DNA of 14,451 nucleotides from Bacteroidales bacterium (GCA_016290715.1 JAEEUY010000049.1:1-14451), one strand, 5' to 3'. Positions 1-7,790 are shown, counted from the first letter of the stretch. Notes: generated from the sequence alone by a model not told the origin. Made by a program: numbers and translations.

Positions 1-1
1 C

Positions 2-709
2 CCTATTATTAAAGTTTCTGTAAAAAATTCCTTTGATAAGGACGGAGCCTGCCATTTGACCACAGCCAACTTTTCGGGTGCAGACATGCCAGAAGTCTCT
101 TTATTGCCTTCCCCTGTTGACATTCAAATTCCTAATTCCCCTGCTGCTTTTGAGGTTACAGAGATGTCCACTATCCCCAGCATCCACTTCTATGCTGATT
201 ATTCTACCCTTCATATAAGCGGGGAAGTGGTAGTGGAACCCACCACTGAAACCATCCACATTGACCGCAGTTCCTCTATTAGTGTGAGAATTGCGACAGA
301 GATACCGCTCAGAATAGATTTGAATGACATCTCTTTCCGTGATACCATCAAAATGAATGCCGTTGAATTACCCTCTGCCGATCGTATCAGCGATTTAACA
401 CTGCAAATACTCTTTGAAAATGATTTGCCCATTGATGTTGTAACCCAAATCTATTTTTGTGATGACAACTATGAAATCATCGATTCCGCCTTTGTAAATC
501 CACATATTTTACAAGGAGCTTATGCCAATGATCCTATATTTTGTGAACCCATCTATATTCATAAAACAGAGTTCAATGAAATTCGCCGTCTGCTTAACTG
601 CGACTACCTGCTCCTTTCAGCGAAGTTGAATACGCATGGGAAAGTGGATGTAGATGTTCGACGCTACTTGAGAACGAAAGTGTCGGCAAAATGGAATGTT
701 TATTTGTAA
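2..709 (+). CDS. Unrecognised envelope-type protein, C-terminal part only (5' end outside window)
   Basis: The reading frame is open from the left edge, so the true start lies upstream. A TTG at 56 is in frame but has no ribosome binding site and open codons before it, so I do not treat it as the start. About 235 residues are visible. They are rich in alternating hydrophobic/polar stretches that look like beta strands, with no clear transmembrane helix, no catalytic motif and two isolated cysteines in the middle part. I do not recognise the family. The stop codon is 19 nt before the next gene, which encodes a DUF5723 outer-membrane-like protein, so the two are probably cotranscribed and may form an envelope pair. 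A periplasmic or lipid-anchored beta-sandwich protein is plausible, but the N-terminus that would show a signal peptide or lipobox is missing. Confidence 0.7.
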   Translation, partial: PIIKVSVKNSFDKDGACHLTTANFSGADMPEVSLLPSPVDIQIPNSPAAFEVTEMSTIPSIHFYADYSTLHISGEVVVEPTTETIHIDRSSSISVRIATEIPLRIDLNDISFRDTIKMNAVELPSADRISDLTLQILFENDLPIDVVTQIYFCDDNYEIIDSAFVNPHILQGAYANDPIFCEPIYIHKTEFNEIRRLLNCDYLLLSAKLNTHGKVDVDVRRYLRTKVSAKWNVYL

Positions 710-728
710 AATAGTAAAAGCGTGAATT

Positions 729-2138
729 ATGAAAAAAAGATATACTAAAATATGGTTGTGGCTGATTTTAAGCGTGTTGGAATGCAATATACAAGCACAA
801 ACCAGCGAAATGGTGCATTTTATGCGCTACAACCCATGGCAGATTTACACTTCGCCTGGCACTTTCTCCCCTTGTGACGTATATATTGCCCTGCCCGTCA
901 TCAGCAACATACAAGCAGGAGTATATAATCCCACTTTCCGCTATGGTAAACTCTTTGAAGAGCAAAATGGTTATCCAACCCATCTTACAAGTCAAAAATT
1001 TGTAAACAGTTTGAGCAAACGCGACAACTGGCTGGTGGCCGATGTGAGCACAGAAATTTTAGGTTTCGGTTTCCGCTTGAATAATCTGTTTCTCTCTTTC
1101 GATTACCGGCTGAAAGCGAATGTCGCTTTTTCTGCCTCGAAAGATCTTTTTGGAATGGTGCTTTTAGGGAATTTGGCCTATACCGACAAGCCTGCCGATA
1201 TCAATATGCAACTGAACGTCAATGCCTACAGGGAATTAAGTGTGGGTGCCCAATACCGTTTCAACGAACATTTGAGTTTCGGTGCACGACAAAAATTCTT
1301 AATAGGATTAGCCAATATCAATACCAAAAAGTTGTCAGCTGAAATTGCCACTGATCCCACCACGTACGATATTTTTCTGAAATATCAGGTGGATATGAAT
1401 AGCGCTTGTATCATGCCTTATAATCTCAATACCGCCATCGGAGGAAAACATTTCCAACTGCTAACCGATGAATTCACCTTTGGCAATATCTATAAAAATT
1501 TCGGATTGGGTTGGGACTTCGGTGTGCAATATCGCTTCAACGATCGATTCACATTGTCGGCAAGCGTGCTTGATCTCGGGTTTATTTTGTGGAAATCAAG
1601 TGCGCACAACCTTTCAGGAGAGGTAAAAGACAATGGTGCCCGATACCAGAATGGCGGATTCCTGTTCTCAGGATTCAATGAAGATGAATTGGAGAATTTC
1701 ATTTCCAACCGTTCATACCAAGGCGAAGTGGTGGATTCCTTATTGGGTTATTTCCCTGTCGAATCCAATATAATTAAAGGTTACACTACCGGATTGAACA
1801 CCCGCATGATGGTACAATTTGATTATAATCTAAACAACCGGCATCGCTTTTCAGCATTGGCACAAGCCGCTCGCGTAGGCAATACACTTATTCCTTCCTT
1901 AACATTAGCTTATAGTGCCTCCTTTACCGAATGGGTGGATTTGTGCGTGGCCTACACCGTAATGAAAAACAGTTACGACAACTTGGGCATCGGCTTGGGA
2001 TTCAACTTAAAAGTAGTAACCCTCTTCGCCACTTGCGAAAACATCATTCCAGCCATCAACCGTACTCGTCTGTCGAATCCTAATTTCCAGGTTGGCATTG
2101 TTTTCAACTGGAAGAAAAAAGTCAAACTCGAGGAATAA
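729..2138 (+). CDS. DUF5723 family protein, predicted outer-membrane beta-barrel
   Basis: The 469-residue product begins with a classical signal peptide: a Lys/Arg-rich start, a hydrophobic core over about residues 8-18, and probable cleavage after IQA near residue 23. The mature part resembles the Bacteroidota DUF5723 family. The sequence opens with a HFMRYNP-like segment, continues with many amphipathic beta strands (for example GFGFRLNNLFLSFDYRL and ELSVGAQYRFNEHLSFGARQ), and ends in strands closing with a basic tail. The general look is of a PorP/SprF/OmpA-barrel-like outer-membrane protein. The family's role is unknown; a link to surface assembly or transport is only inference. No Shine-Dalgarno is seen, as is usual in this phylum. 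The ATG at 729 gives a well-formed signal peptide. It follows the upstream gene by 19 nt. I see no terminator between its stop and the clpB promoter region. Confidence 0.85.
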   Translation: MKKRYTKIWLWLILSVLECNIQAQTSEMVHFMRYNPWQIYTSPGTFSPCDVYIALPVISNIQAGVYNPTFRYGKLFEEQNGYPTHLTSQKFVNSLSKRDNWLVADVSTEILGFGFRLNNLFLSFDYRLKANVAFSASKDLFGMVLLGNLAYTDKPADINMQLNVNAYRELSVGAQYRFNEHLSFGARQKFLIGLANINTKKLSAEIATDPTTYDIFLKYQVDMNSACIMPYNLNTAIGGKHFQLLTDEFTFGNIYKNFGLGWDFGVQYRFNDRFTLSASVLDLGFILWKSSAHNLSGEVKDNGARYQNGGFLFSGFNEDELENFISNRSYQGEVVDSLLGYFPVESNIIKGYTTGLNTRMMVQFDYNLNNRHRFSALAQAARVGNTLIPSLTLAYSASFTEWVDLCVAYTVMKNSYDNLGIGLGFNLKVVTLFATCENIIPAINRTRLSNPNFQVGIVFNWKKKVKLEE

Positions 2139-2145
2139 TCGCATC

Positions 2146-2160
2146 CTGCCAATTTGGCAG
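2146..2160. promoter_or_regulatory. Perfect palindrome upstream of clpB, candidate regulator-binding site
   Basis: CTGCCAA-T-TTGGCAG is a perfect 7-bp inverted repeat around one central base. It begins 7 nt after the DUF5723 stop and ends 9 nt before the -24 element of the predicted sigma-54 promoter, at about -51 to -37 from the expected start of transcription. The loop is far too small for a transcription terminator. It is not the HrcA CIRCE element, which has GAGTGCTAA arms. A dimeric regulator site is the simplest reading; the protein is unknown. Confidence 0.55.
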
Positions 2161-2169
2161 TCATCTGAT

Positions 2170-2186
2170 TTGGCAAAATTATTGCA
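2170..2186 (+). promoter_or_regulatory. Predicted sigma-54 (-24/-12) promoter of clpB
   Basis: TTGGCAAAATTATTGCA has the invariant GG (2172-2173) and GC (2184-2185) exactly 12 bp apart, with a TTGGCA block and a TTGCA block. It matches the RpoN consensus TTGGCAC-N5-TTGCW except at one position. Transcription would start near 2197, leaving about a 31-nt leader before the clpB ATG at 2228. The leader is AT-rich and has no Shine-Dalgarno. No TAnnTTTG housekeeping element is obvious in the same interval. Confidence 0.65.
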
Positions 2187-2227
2187 AGAATTGATAGCGT
2201 TTTTATAAATTAAAAAATAATAATGCT

Positions 2228-4834
2228 ATGAATTTAAATAATTTTACGATTAAGTCACAAGAAGTCATTGCACAAGCACAAATGGTTGCGATGCAGAATC
2301 AGCAGCAACAGATTGATACTGTGCACATATTGAAAGCAATGATAGAAACAGATGAAAATATCACCTCGTTTTTATTAAAAAAACAAGAAGCCGACCCTGG
2401 CGTGGTTAAGACGAGATTGGACAAACAGATTAAAAGTTTGCCCAAGGTTAGTGGCGGAAACATTTATTTGTCGGGAAGTGCCCAGACAGCCATGCAGAAA
2501 GCCATTGTTTTTGCACAGGAGTTAGGCGACGAGTTTATTTCATTGGAACACCTTTTCTATGGCGTATTGATGGCCAACGATGCCACTTCTCAAATATTGA
2601 AAGATGCGGGCGTTACGGAAAAAGGCACACGGGCGGCGATACAAGAGTTGCGGAAAGGCTCGAAAGTGAACAGCGCCGATAGTGAAGAAACCTACAATGC
2701 ACTAAACAAATATGCCACCAATCTTAACGAAGCTGCCCGAAAAGGAAAACTGGATCCCGTCATTGGCAGAGATGAAGAGATACGCAGGGTATTGCAAATA
2801 TTATCACGACGTACAAAGAACAACCCTATTTTAATTGGGGAGGCTGGTGTCGGTAAAACGGCCATTGCAGAAGGCTTGGCACATCGTTTGGTGAGCGGCG
2901 ATATTCCTGAGAATTTGAAGTCCAAACAACTTTATTCTCTGGATATGGGAGCGCTGGTAGCCGGAGCGAAGTATAAAGGAGAATTTGAGGAACGTTTGAA
3001 AAGCGTCATCAAAGAAGTGGTCAATTCCAATGGTGAAATTATTCTTTTTATCGATGAAATCCACACCCTTGTGGGAGCAGGTGCTTCCAACGACGGAGCC
3101 ATGGATGCTGCCAACATTCTCAAACCCGCACTCGCCAGAGGCGAACTGAGATCTATCGGTGCCACTACGCTCAATGAGTACCAAAAATACTTTGAAAAAG
3201 ACAAGGCATTGGAAAGACGTTTCCAACCGGTGATGATTAATGAGCCCGATAAATATTCGGCCATCTCTATCTTGCGTGGTTTAAAAGAACGTTATGAAAA
3301 TCACCACCATGTGAGAATCACCGATGATGCCATCATTGCTGCTGTCGAACTCTCCCAACGCTATATCACAGATCGTTCTCTTCCCGATAAAGCCATCGAC
3401 CTGATAGATGAAGCTGCTGCCAAATTGAAATTGGAAATCAACTCCCTTCCTGAAGAACTGGATGAAATTGAACGTAAAATACGCCAACTTGAAATTGAAC
3501 GGGAGGCTATCAAACGTGAAAATTCCAAAGAGAAAATGACCTCTCTGAATAAATCCATCTCCGAATTGCAAGAACAACGGAATTCACTTTCTACCAAATG
3601 GCGTGCAGAAAAAGAGATTGTTGACAAGATTCAACAACACAAAAAGCAGATTGAGGAATATAAATTAGAAGCCAGCAACGAAGAGCGTCAGGGCAATTAT
3701 GGACGTGTAGCTGAATTGCGTTATGGATTGATCAAGAATGCGGAAAACGAAATCGCAGATTTGCAGGTTCAGCTGGCCAAAACCCAAGGCGACCATGCGC
3801 TGATTGACGAAGAGGTAGGCGAAGATGATATTGCTGAAGTAGTTGCCCGTTGGACAGGCATCCCCGTCAGCAAAATGATGCAAAGCGAAAAATCAAAACT
3901 GCTTCACCTTGAAGAGGAGTTGCACAAGCGGGTAATTGGTCAGGAAGAGGCAATTACGGCCATAGCCAATGCCATCCGGCGGAGTCGTGCAGGCTTGCAA
4001 GACAGTAAAAAACCTATCGGCTCGTTCATCTTTATGGGAACTACCGGAGTAGGGAAAACCGAATTAGCCAAAGCCTTGGCCGAATATCTGTTCAATACCG
4101 AAGAGGCTATCGTCCGTTTCGATATGAGCGAGTTCCAAGAAAAACATTCGGTTTCCCGTCTTATCGGCTCCCCTCCGGGTTACGTCGGATACGATGAAGG
4201 CGGACAATTAACCGATAAGATTCGTCGGAGACCTTACTCTGTCGTACTTTTTGATGAAATTGAAAAAGCCCACCCCGATGTCTTCAATATCCTGCTGCAA
4301 GTTTTAGACGACGGCCGGCTGACCGACAACAAGGGCCGTGTAGCCGATTTTAAAAACACCATCATCATTATGACTTCCAATTTGGGTTCAGAGATTATTC
4401 AAAATAATTATGCAGCCCATGACAACCTGTCGGATGAAGAGGTGTTTGAAAGAACCAAAGCAGAATTGAACGAATTGTTAAAGAAAACATTACGACCAGA
4501 ATTTTTGAACCGTATTGATGAGATTGTAATGTTTGAACCACTGTCAAAACGGGAAATTCGCGATATTGTAAAACTACAGGTTACCCAATTAAACAACCTG
4601 TTGGCGCAACAGAATTTGCAGGTGGAATTCACAAAATATGCTTTGGATCTGCTGGTAGATTTAGGATACGATCCATTGTACGGTGCCCGTCCGTTAAAAC
4701 GAGTGATTCAGAAAAAAATATTGAACGAATTGTCAAAATATATTTTGGAAGGGAACATCGTGGAAAACGGAACCATTATGATCGATAGCCTCGAAGACGG
4801 CAAGTTTGTATTCTTCAACAAAGAGCATGTCTAA
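2228..4834 (+). CDS. clpB: ATP-dependent disaggregase ClpB (Hsp100)
   Basis: ClpB is a hexameric cytosolic AAA+ machine that works with DnaK/DnaJ/GrpE to pull polypeptides out of aggregates after stress. The 868-residue length is normal for the family. The N domain (about 1-145) is followed by NBD1 with Walker A GEAGVGKT (204-211), Walker B ending Asp276-Glu277 and pore loop GAKYKG (Tyr249). Next comes the long coiled-coil middle domain (about 400-530, containing a QGNYGRVAELRYG segment), which sets it apart from ClpA and ClpC. NBD2 has Walker A GTTGVGKT (604-611), pore loop GYVGYDEGG (Tyr652 and Tyr655) and Walker B ending Asp676-Glu677. The ending, with YGARPLKRVIQ and a small C-terminal domain, is intact. 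The ATG at 2228 starts the usual NNFTIKSQEVIAQAQ N-terminus. The upstream region shows a sigma-54-like promoter and a palindrome; a perfect hairpin follows the stop. Confidence 0.98.
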   Translation: MNLNNFTIKSQEVIAQAQMVAMQNQQQQIDTVHILKAMIETDENITSFLLKKQEADPGVVKTRLDKQIKSLPKVSGGNIYLSGSAQTAMQKAIVFAQELGDEFISLEHLFYGVLMANDATSQILKDAGVTEKGTRAAIQELRKGSKVNSADSEETYNALNKYATNLNEAARKGKLDPVIGRDEEIRRVLQILSRRTKNNPILIGEAGVGKTAIAEGLAHRLVSGDIPENLKSKQLYSLDMGALVAGAKYKGEFEERLKSVIKEVVNSNGEIILFIDEIHTLVGAGASNDGAMDAANILKPALARGELRSIGATTLNEYQKYFEKDKALERRFQPVMINEPDKYSAISILRGLKERYENHHHVRITDDAIIAAVELSQRYITDRSLPDKAIDLIDEAAAKLKLEINSLPEELDEIERKIRQLEIEREAIKRENSKEKMTSLNKSISELQEQRNSLSTKWRAEKEIVDKIQQHKKQIEEYKLEASNEERQGNYGRVAELRYGLIKNAENEIADLQVQLAKTQGDHALIDEEVGEDDIAEVVARWTGIPVSKMMQSEKSKLLHLEEELHKRVIGQEEAITAIANAIRRSRAGLQDSKKPIGSFIFMGTTGVGKTELAKALAEYLFNTEEAIVRFDMSEFQEKHSVSRLIGSPPGYVGYDEGGQLTDKIRRRPYSVVLFDEIEKAHPDVFNILLQVLDDGRLTDNKGRVADFKNTIIIMTSNLGSEIIQNNYAAHDNLSDEEVFERTKAELNELLKKTLRPEFLNRIDEIVMFEPLSKREIRDIVKLQVTQLNNLLAQQNLQVEFTKYALDLLVDLGYDPLYGARPLKRVIQKKILNELSKYILEGNIVENGTIMIDSLEDGKFVFFNKEHV

Positions 4835-4857
4835 AACACTAACATAACCTTATCAGC

Positions 4858-4898
4858 AAAAAAATCCCGCAGAGACAATAAATCCGCGGGATTTTTTT
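4858..4898. terminator. Bidirectional intrinsic terminator between clpB and the UvrA-like gene
   Basis: AAAAAAATCCCGC (4858-4870) and GCGGGATTTTTTT (4886-4898) are perfect 13-bp inverted repeats around a 15-base loop, with a seven-T tract on each strand. It lies 23 nt after the clpB stop and 3 nt beyond the stop of the convergent gene, so it can end transcripts from both directions. Confidence 0.93.
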
Positions 4899-4901
4899 AT
4901 T

Positions 4902-7169
4902 TCACCTCTGCTGGTTCCCTACCGGCAACGATTCAATAAGGTAGGGTCTTGTAACCGATTCCTCGCAATGCAGCAACTCAGGGATAGTCCCTGCAAAAAG
5001 CAGATCTCCCCCACTTTCGCCACCGCCCGGTCCTAATTCAATGATATAGTCCGCCTCTTTCATCACATCCAAACTATGCTCAATGAGAATCAATGTGTTT
5101 CCTTCATCGGTCATCTCATTAAAAAGCTGCAACAACTTGTGAATATCATCCAAATGCAATCCGTCGGTCGGTTCGTCTAAAATAAAAATCTCTCCCCGAC
5201 GGTGCAGTTGGTCCGCCAACTTGATGCGTTGTAATTCCCCACCACTTAAGGTACTCATGGATTGATTTAGATGCAGATAACCCAATCCCACACGGTTCAG
5301 AGCACGAAGTTGAGATAAAAATGGCTGTTCCGGGAAAAAGGCAATGGCTTCATCTACCGACATATCCATCACTTCTGCAATATTCTTTCCCCGATACTTG
5401 GATCGCAACGCCTCTGCACTATAACGCGTACCATGACAAACATCGCAAACTGTCTCTATTGACTCCATAAACGCCATATCCGATACAATAATCCCTTTGC
5501 CTCCGCACGCAGGACAAGCCCCTTTGGAATTGAAAGAAAACAACTGCATATTGCTCTTGCTCTCATGAGCAAAAAGCTTGCGAATCGTATCAGAAATATT
5601 CAAATAGGTAGCCGGCGTTGACCGAAGATTAATACCAATATTCTTTTGTCCGATGAAAATCACCTCTTTTTCACAATGGTTTTGAAAATACTCCATAAGA
5701 GAACTTTTCCCTGAACCAGCCACTCCGGCGATGACCGTCAAAACGCCCTGTGGAATATCAACAGAAAGGTTTTTGAGATTATGTAAATCAGCATTTTGAA
5801 TATGTGAAAAACAGGTGGGTTTTCGAATATTTTTTTTGATGGAACTTTTATACTGGAGCATTTTTCCCGTAATAGTATCCGATTTCAGCAAATCAGCATA
5901 AGAACCCTGGAAAGTAATTTCACCGCCATTACTTCCCGCTTGAGGCCCCATATCCACAATATGGTCGGCCATAGCAATAATTTCCCTGTGATGTTCAACT
6001 ATCAATATGGTATTCCCATGGTCACGAAGATGCCGCAACGATTTTTTTAGTCGGGCAATATCTTGTGGATGCAGTCCCACACTGGGTTCATCCAAAACGT
6101 AAGCCATGTCGGTGAGAGCCGAATTGATATACTTGGCAATTTTAATACGCTGTGCTTCGCCGCCGGATAGCGTTCCTGTTCCTCTGCTCAACGACAAATA
6201 ACCTAATCCAATGTCGTTCAGTGCCTGCAAACGCTTGATTAGCTCACGCTTAATATCCACAGCCAATGGGTTATCTATACTATTGATAAAATGTACTGCT
6301 TCAGAAATGGGCATTTCCACCACATCGGCAATGTTTTTGCCATTGATTCTGCAACTGCGTACCTTTTCATTTACACGCGTGCCATGACAGTCGGGGCATT
6401 CAAAAGTAGAGATCATTTTATCCAACACCTTCTGCTGGCGTTTGCCCTCCTTGGTAGTGATGATACTACGATACATACGAGGATACATTCCTTCAAATTT
6501 GGCAGATTTGGGCCAGTTGGAAGGTGGATTTTTCAACCGGATTTGAGGCGAATACAAAAATAAGTCAAGTTCCTCTTGGGTATAGTCTTTTATCTTCTTA
6601 TCAAGATCAAACAATCCGCTGTAGGCATATCGTTTCCACCGCCATGCGCCAGTGGTAAATGTTGGAAAATGAATCACATCCTCATCGTTCAAACATTTGT
6701 TAAAATCCACCAACTTATGAATGTCCAGTTCGGTAACAGTGCCCAAGCCGTCGCAGCGAGGACAACTTCCCGCAGGGTGATTGAAAGAGAAGGTATCCGA
6801 ATAGCCGATAAAAGGTTCGCCAACACGCGAAAACAATAAGCGCAATAACGCATAGATATCGGTATAGGTACCCACTGTAGAACGGGTATTGGCAGCAGGT
6901 TTTTTCTGATCTATAACAATGGTAACAGGCATATTTTCCATGTGTTCCACTTTCGGACGACCATATTTTGGCAGATATTGTTGAATAAAACTCGGAAAGG
7001 TTTCATTCAGTTCCCGCCGACTCTCGGCAGCAATGGTATCTAAACATAAAGAAGACTTTCCAGATCCCGACACCCCCGTAAATACCGTAATCTTCTTTTT
7101 AGGAATTTTCAAAGAGAGGTCTTTCAGATTGTTTTCACTTGCACGTATAATGGAAATCTCGTCACTCAT
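4902..7169 (-). CDS. Short UvrA-like tandem ABC ATPase lacking the UvrB-binding domain
   Basis: The 755-residue protein has the two-ABC architecture of the UvrA family. The first half has Walker A GVSGSGKS (32-39), the IDQKK...RSTVGT segment (about 86-101), signature LSGGE (334-338) and Walker B ending VLDEPSVGLHP. The second half has Walker A GVAGSGKS (482-489), signature LSGGE (641-645) and Walker B ending ILDEPTDGLHLDD. Zinc-binding cysteine pairs are visible: CPRC (136-139) and CPDCHGTR in the first half, CPACGGKG and CDVCHGTR in the second. Canonical UvrA is about 940 residues. Here the sequence passes directly from the FSRVGEP segment (about 113-119) to FSFNHPAG, so the UvrB-binding domain is absent and the insertion domain is shortened. 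This matches the short UvrA paralogues (including DrrC-type proteins) rather than the repair subunit. DNA binding is likely; the job (DNA protection, drug tolerance, alternative repair) is unknown. It is a lone gene read towards clpB. Confidence 0.9.
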   Translation of the reverse strand: MSDEISIIRASENNLKDLSLKIPKKKITVFTGVSGSGKSSLCLDTIAAESRRELNETFPSFIQQYLPKYGRPKVEHMENMPVTIVIDQKKPAANTRSTVGTYTDIYALLRLLFSRVGEPFIGYSDTFSFNHPAGSCPRCDGLGTVTELDIHKLVDFNKCLNDEDVIHFPTFTTGAWRWKRYAYSGLFDLDKKIKDYTQEELDLFLYSPQIRLKNPPSNWPKSAKFEGMYPRMYRSIITTKEGKRQQKVLDKMISTFECPDCHGTRVNEKVRSCRINGKNIADVVEMPISEAVHFINSIDNPLAVDIKRELIKRLQALNDIGLGYLSLSRGTGTLSGGEAQRIKIAKYINSALTDMAYVLDEPSVGLHPQDIARLKKSLRHLRDHGNTILIVEHHREIIAMADHIVDMGPQAGSNGGEITFQGSYADLLKSDTITGKMLQYKSSIKKNIRKPTCFSHIQNADLHNLKNLSVDIPQGVLTVIAGVAGSGKSSLMEYFQNHCEKEVIFIGQKNIGINLRSTPATYLNISDTIRKLFAHESKSNMQLFSFNSKGACPACGGKGIIVSDMAFMESIETVCDVCHGTRYSAEALRSKYRGKNIAEVMDMSVDEAIAFFPEQPFLSQLRALNRVGLGYLHLNQSMSTLSGGELQRIKLADQLHRRGEIFILDEPTDGLHLDDIHKLLQLFNEMTDEGNTLILIEHSLDVMKEADYIIELGPGGGESGGDLLFAGTIPELLHCEESVTRPYLIESLPVGNQQR

Positions 7170-7204
7170 TGTTGTTATTTTTTTTAAAAATATGCTTTTT
7201 TAGC

Positions 7205-7242
7205 AAAAAAAAATAGTTCTGAAATCTCAAAACTATTTTTTT
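7205..7242 (-). terminator. Intrinsic terminator after tRNA-Leu
   Basis: AAAAATAGTT (7209-7218) and AACTATTTTT (7231-7240) form a 10-bp stem with a 12-base loop, bounded by A/T tracts on both sides. Read on the minus strand it starts just after the 3' end of the tRNA and is followed by a run of nine T residues. It would end the trxA-tRNA-Leu transcript before the UvrA-like gene, whose start is 36 nt further on. Confidence 0.8.
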
Positions 7243-7247
7243 GTTTG

Positions 7248-7329
7248 TGCCCGAGACAGGACTTGAACCTGCACTCCTTTCGAAATACGCACCTGAAACG
7301 TACGCGTCTACCAATTCCGCCACTCGGGC
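7248..7329 (-). tRNA. tRNA-Leu (anticodon CAG)
   Basis: On the minus strand the 7-bp acceptor arms GCCCGAG (7329-7323) and CTCGGGC (7255-7249) pair perfectly, with discriminator A at 7248. The D arm has the leucine-type GCGGAATTGGTAGACGC. The anticodon stem TACGT/GCGTA encloses the loop TTCAGGT, giving anticodon CAG (reads CUG codons). A long class II variable arm with a 3-bp stem follows, then a TTCAAGT T loop. The 3' CCA is not encoded (the genome reads ACAA), so it must be added after processing. The 5' end is 6 nt downstream of the trxA stop codon. Confidence 0.97.
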
Positions 7330-7335
7330 TAATTT

Positions 7336-7650
7336 TTACAATAATGAATCTATAATCTTCTTTAAGTTAGCCTTAGGTACTAACCCCACTTGTTTTTCAA
7401 CAACTTCTCCATTTTTAATAAAAAGAACCGTAGGAATACTCATAATGCCAAATTGCACTGCAATTTCATTATTCTCATCAATATCACACTTTGCAACGAC
7501 CATCTTTCCCTTGTACTCTTCCGCCAATTCTTCAATAGTGGGAGCCAAAGCACGACAAGGGCCGCACCATGTAGCCCAAAAATCAATCATCACCAATTGC
7601 GGACTTTGGATGGTTTCTTCAAAATTCTGCGAAGTTATTGCTAATGCCAT
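7336..7650 (-). CDS. trxA: Thioredoxin
   Basis: This is a full-length 104-residue thioredoxin with a single thioredoxin fold, cytosolic (no signal peptide or membrane segment). The redox motif WCGPC is at 28-32, with catalytic Cys29 and Cys32. The buried Asp is Asp23 (in VMIDFWATW), and the cis-proline loop is SIPT (Pro73). It reduces disulfides in client proteins such as ribonucleotide reductase and peroxiredoxins, using electrons from thioredoxin reductase, which is not in this window. One extra cysteine, Cys55, lies in KCDID. The ATG at 7650 is the only sensible start and lies about 32 nt after a TAnnTTTG promoter element. A tRNA-Leu gene begins 6 nt past its stop, so trxA and the tRNA appear to share a transcript. 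Confidence 0.97.
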   Translation of the reverse strand: MALAITSQNFEETIQSPQLVMIDFWATWCGPCRALAPTIEELAEEYKGKMVVAKCDIDENNEIAVQFGIMSIPTVLFIKNGEVVEKQVGLVPKANLKKIIDSLL

Positions 7651-7681
7651 ACGACTATTTTTTTTGTTTCAAACAGGGCTG

Positions 7682-7689
7682 CAAAGATA
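7682..7689 (-). promoter_or_regulatory. Bacteroidota-type -7 promoter element of trxA
   Basis: On the minus strand TATCTTTG matches the TAnnTTTG consensus of the primary sigma factor of Bacteroidota. It is followed by a GC dinucleotide and lies about 32 nt upstream of the trxA start codon. No convincing TTTG -33 box is visible in the A/T tract upstream. Confidence 0.65.
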
Positions 7690-7702
7690 CATTAAAAAAT
7701 TG

Positions 7703-7756
7703 TTTTTTGATAAAAAAATAAAAAAAATTTTTAAGGGCAACATTCTTATCAAAAAA
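7703..7756. repeat. 11-bp inverted repeat between divergent promoters
   Basis: TTTTTTGATAA (7703-7713) and TTATCAAAAAA (7746-7756) are perfect reverse complements separated by 32 bases. They lie between the trxA and T9SS-gene promoter elements. The arms are AT-rich, so the pairing could be accidental in this very A/T-rich stretch. The central GATAA/TTATC would suit a regulator site. Confidence 0.35.
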
Positions 7757-7782
7757 ATGTATAATCCATATAAAATATTTTG

Positions 7783-7790
7783 TATTTTTG
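7783..7790 (+). promoter_or_regulatory. Bacteroidota-type -7 promoter element of the T9SS surface protein gene
   Basis: TATTTTTG matches TAnnTTTG and lies 33 nt upstream of the preferred ATG at 7824. It is followed by CCC, as is common at starts of transcription in this phylum. The upstream -33 region is A/T-rich without a clear TTTG box. The predicted transcript would cover the T9SS gene and possibly the peroxidase and adenosyltransferase genes behind it. Confidence 0.6.

Noticed and set aside
56..58. TTG as the start codon of the first gene
   Set aside because: The same frame is open back to the window edge and no start signals are seen, so this codon is internal to a gene cut by the boundary.
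2146..2160. Palindrome read as a terminator for the DUF5723 gene
   Set aside because: A one-base loop cannot fold as a hairpin with a long stem, and no T tract follows.
2831..3226. Reverse-strand open frame of 131 codons inside clpB
   Set aside because: It is a shadow of the conserved NBD1 coding sequence, with no initiation signals or protein features of its own.
4902..7169. Canonical excinuclease subunit UvrA
   Set aside because: The protein is about 190 residues too short and lacks the UvrB-binding region.
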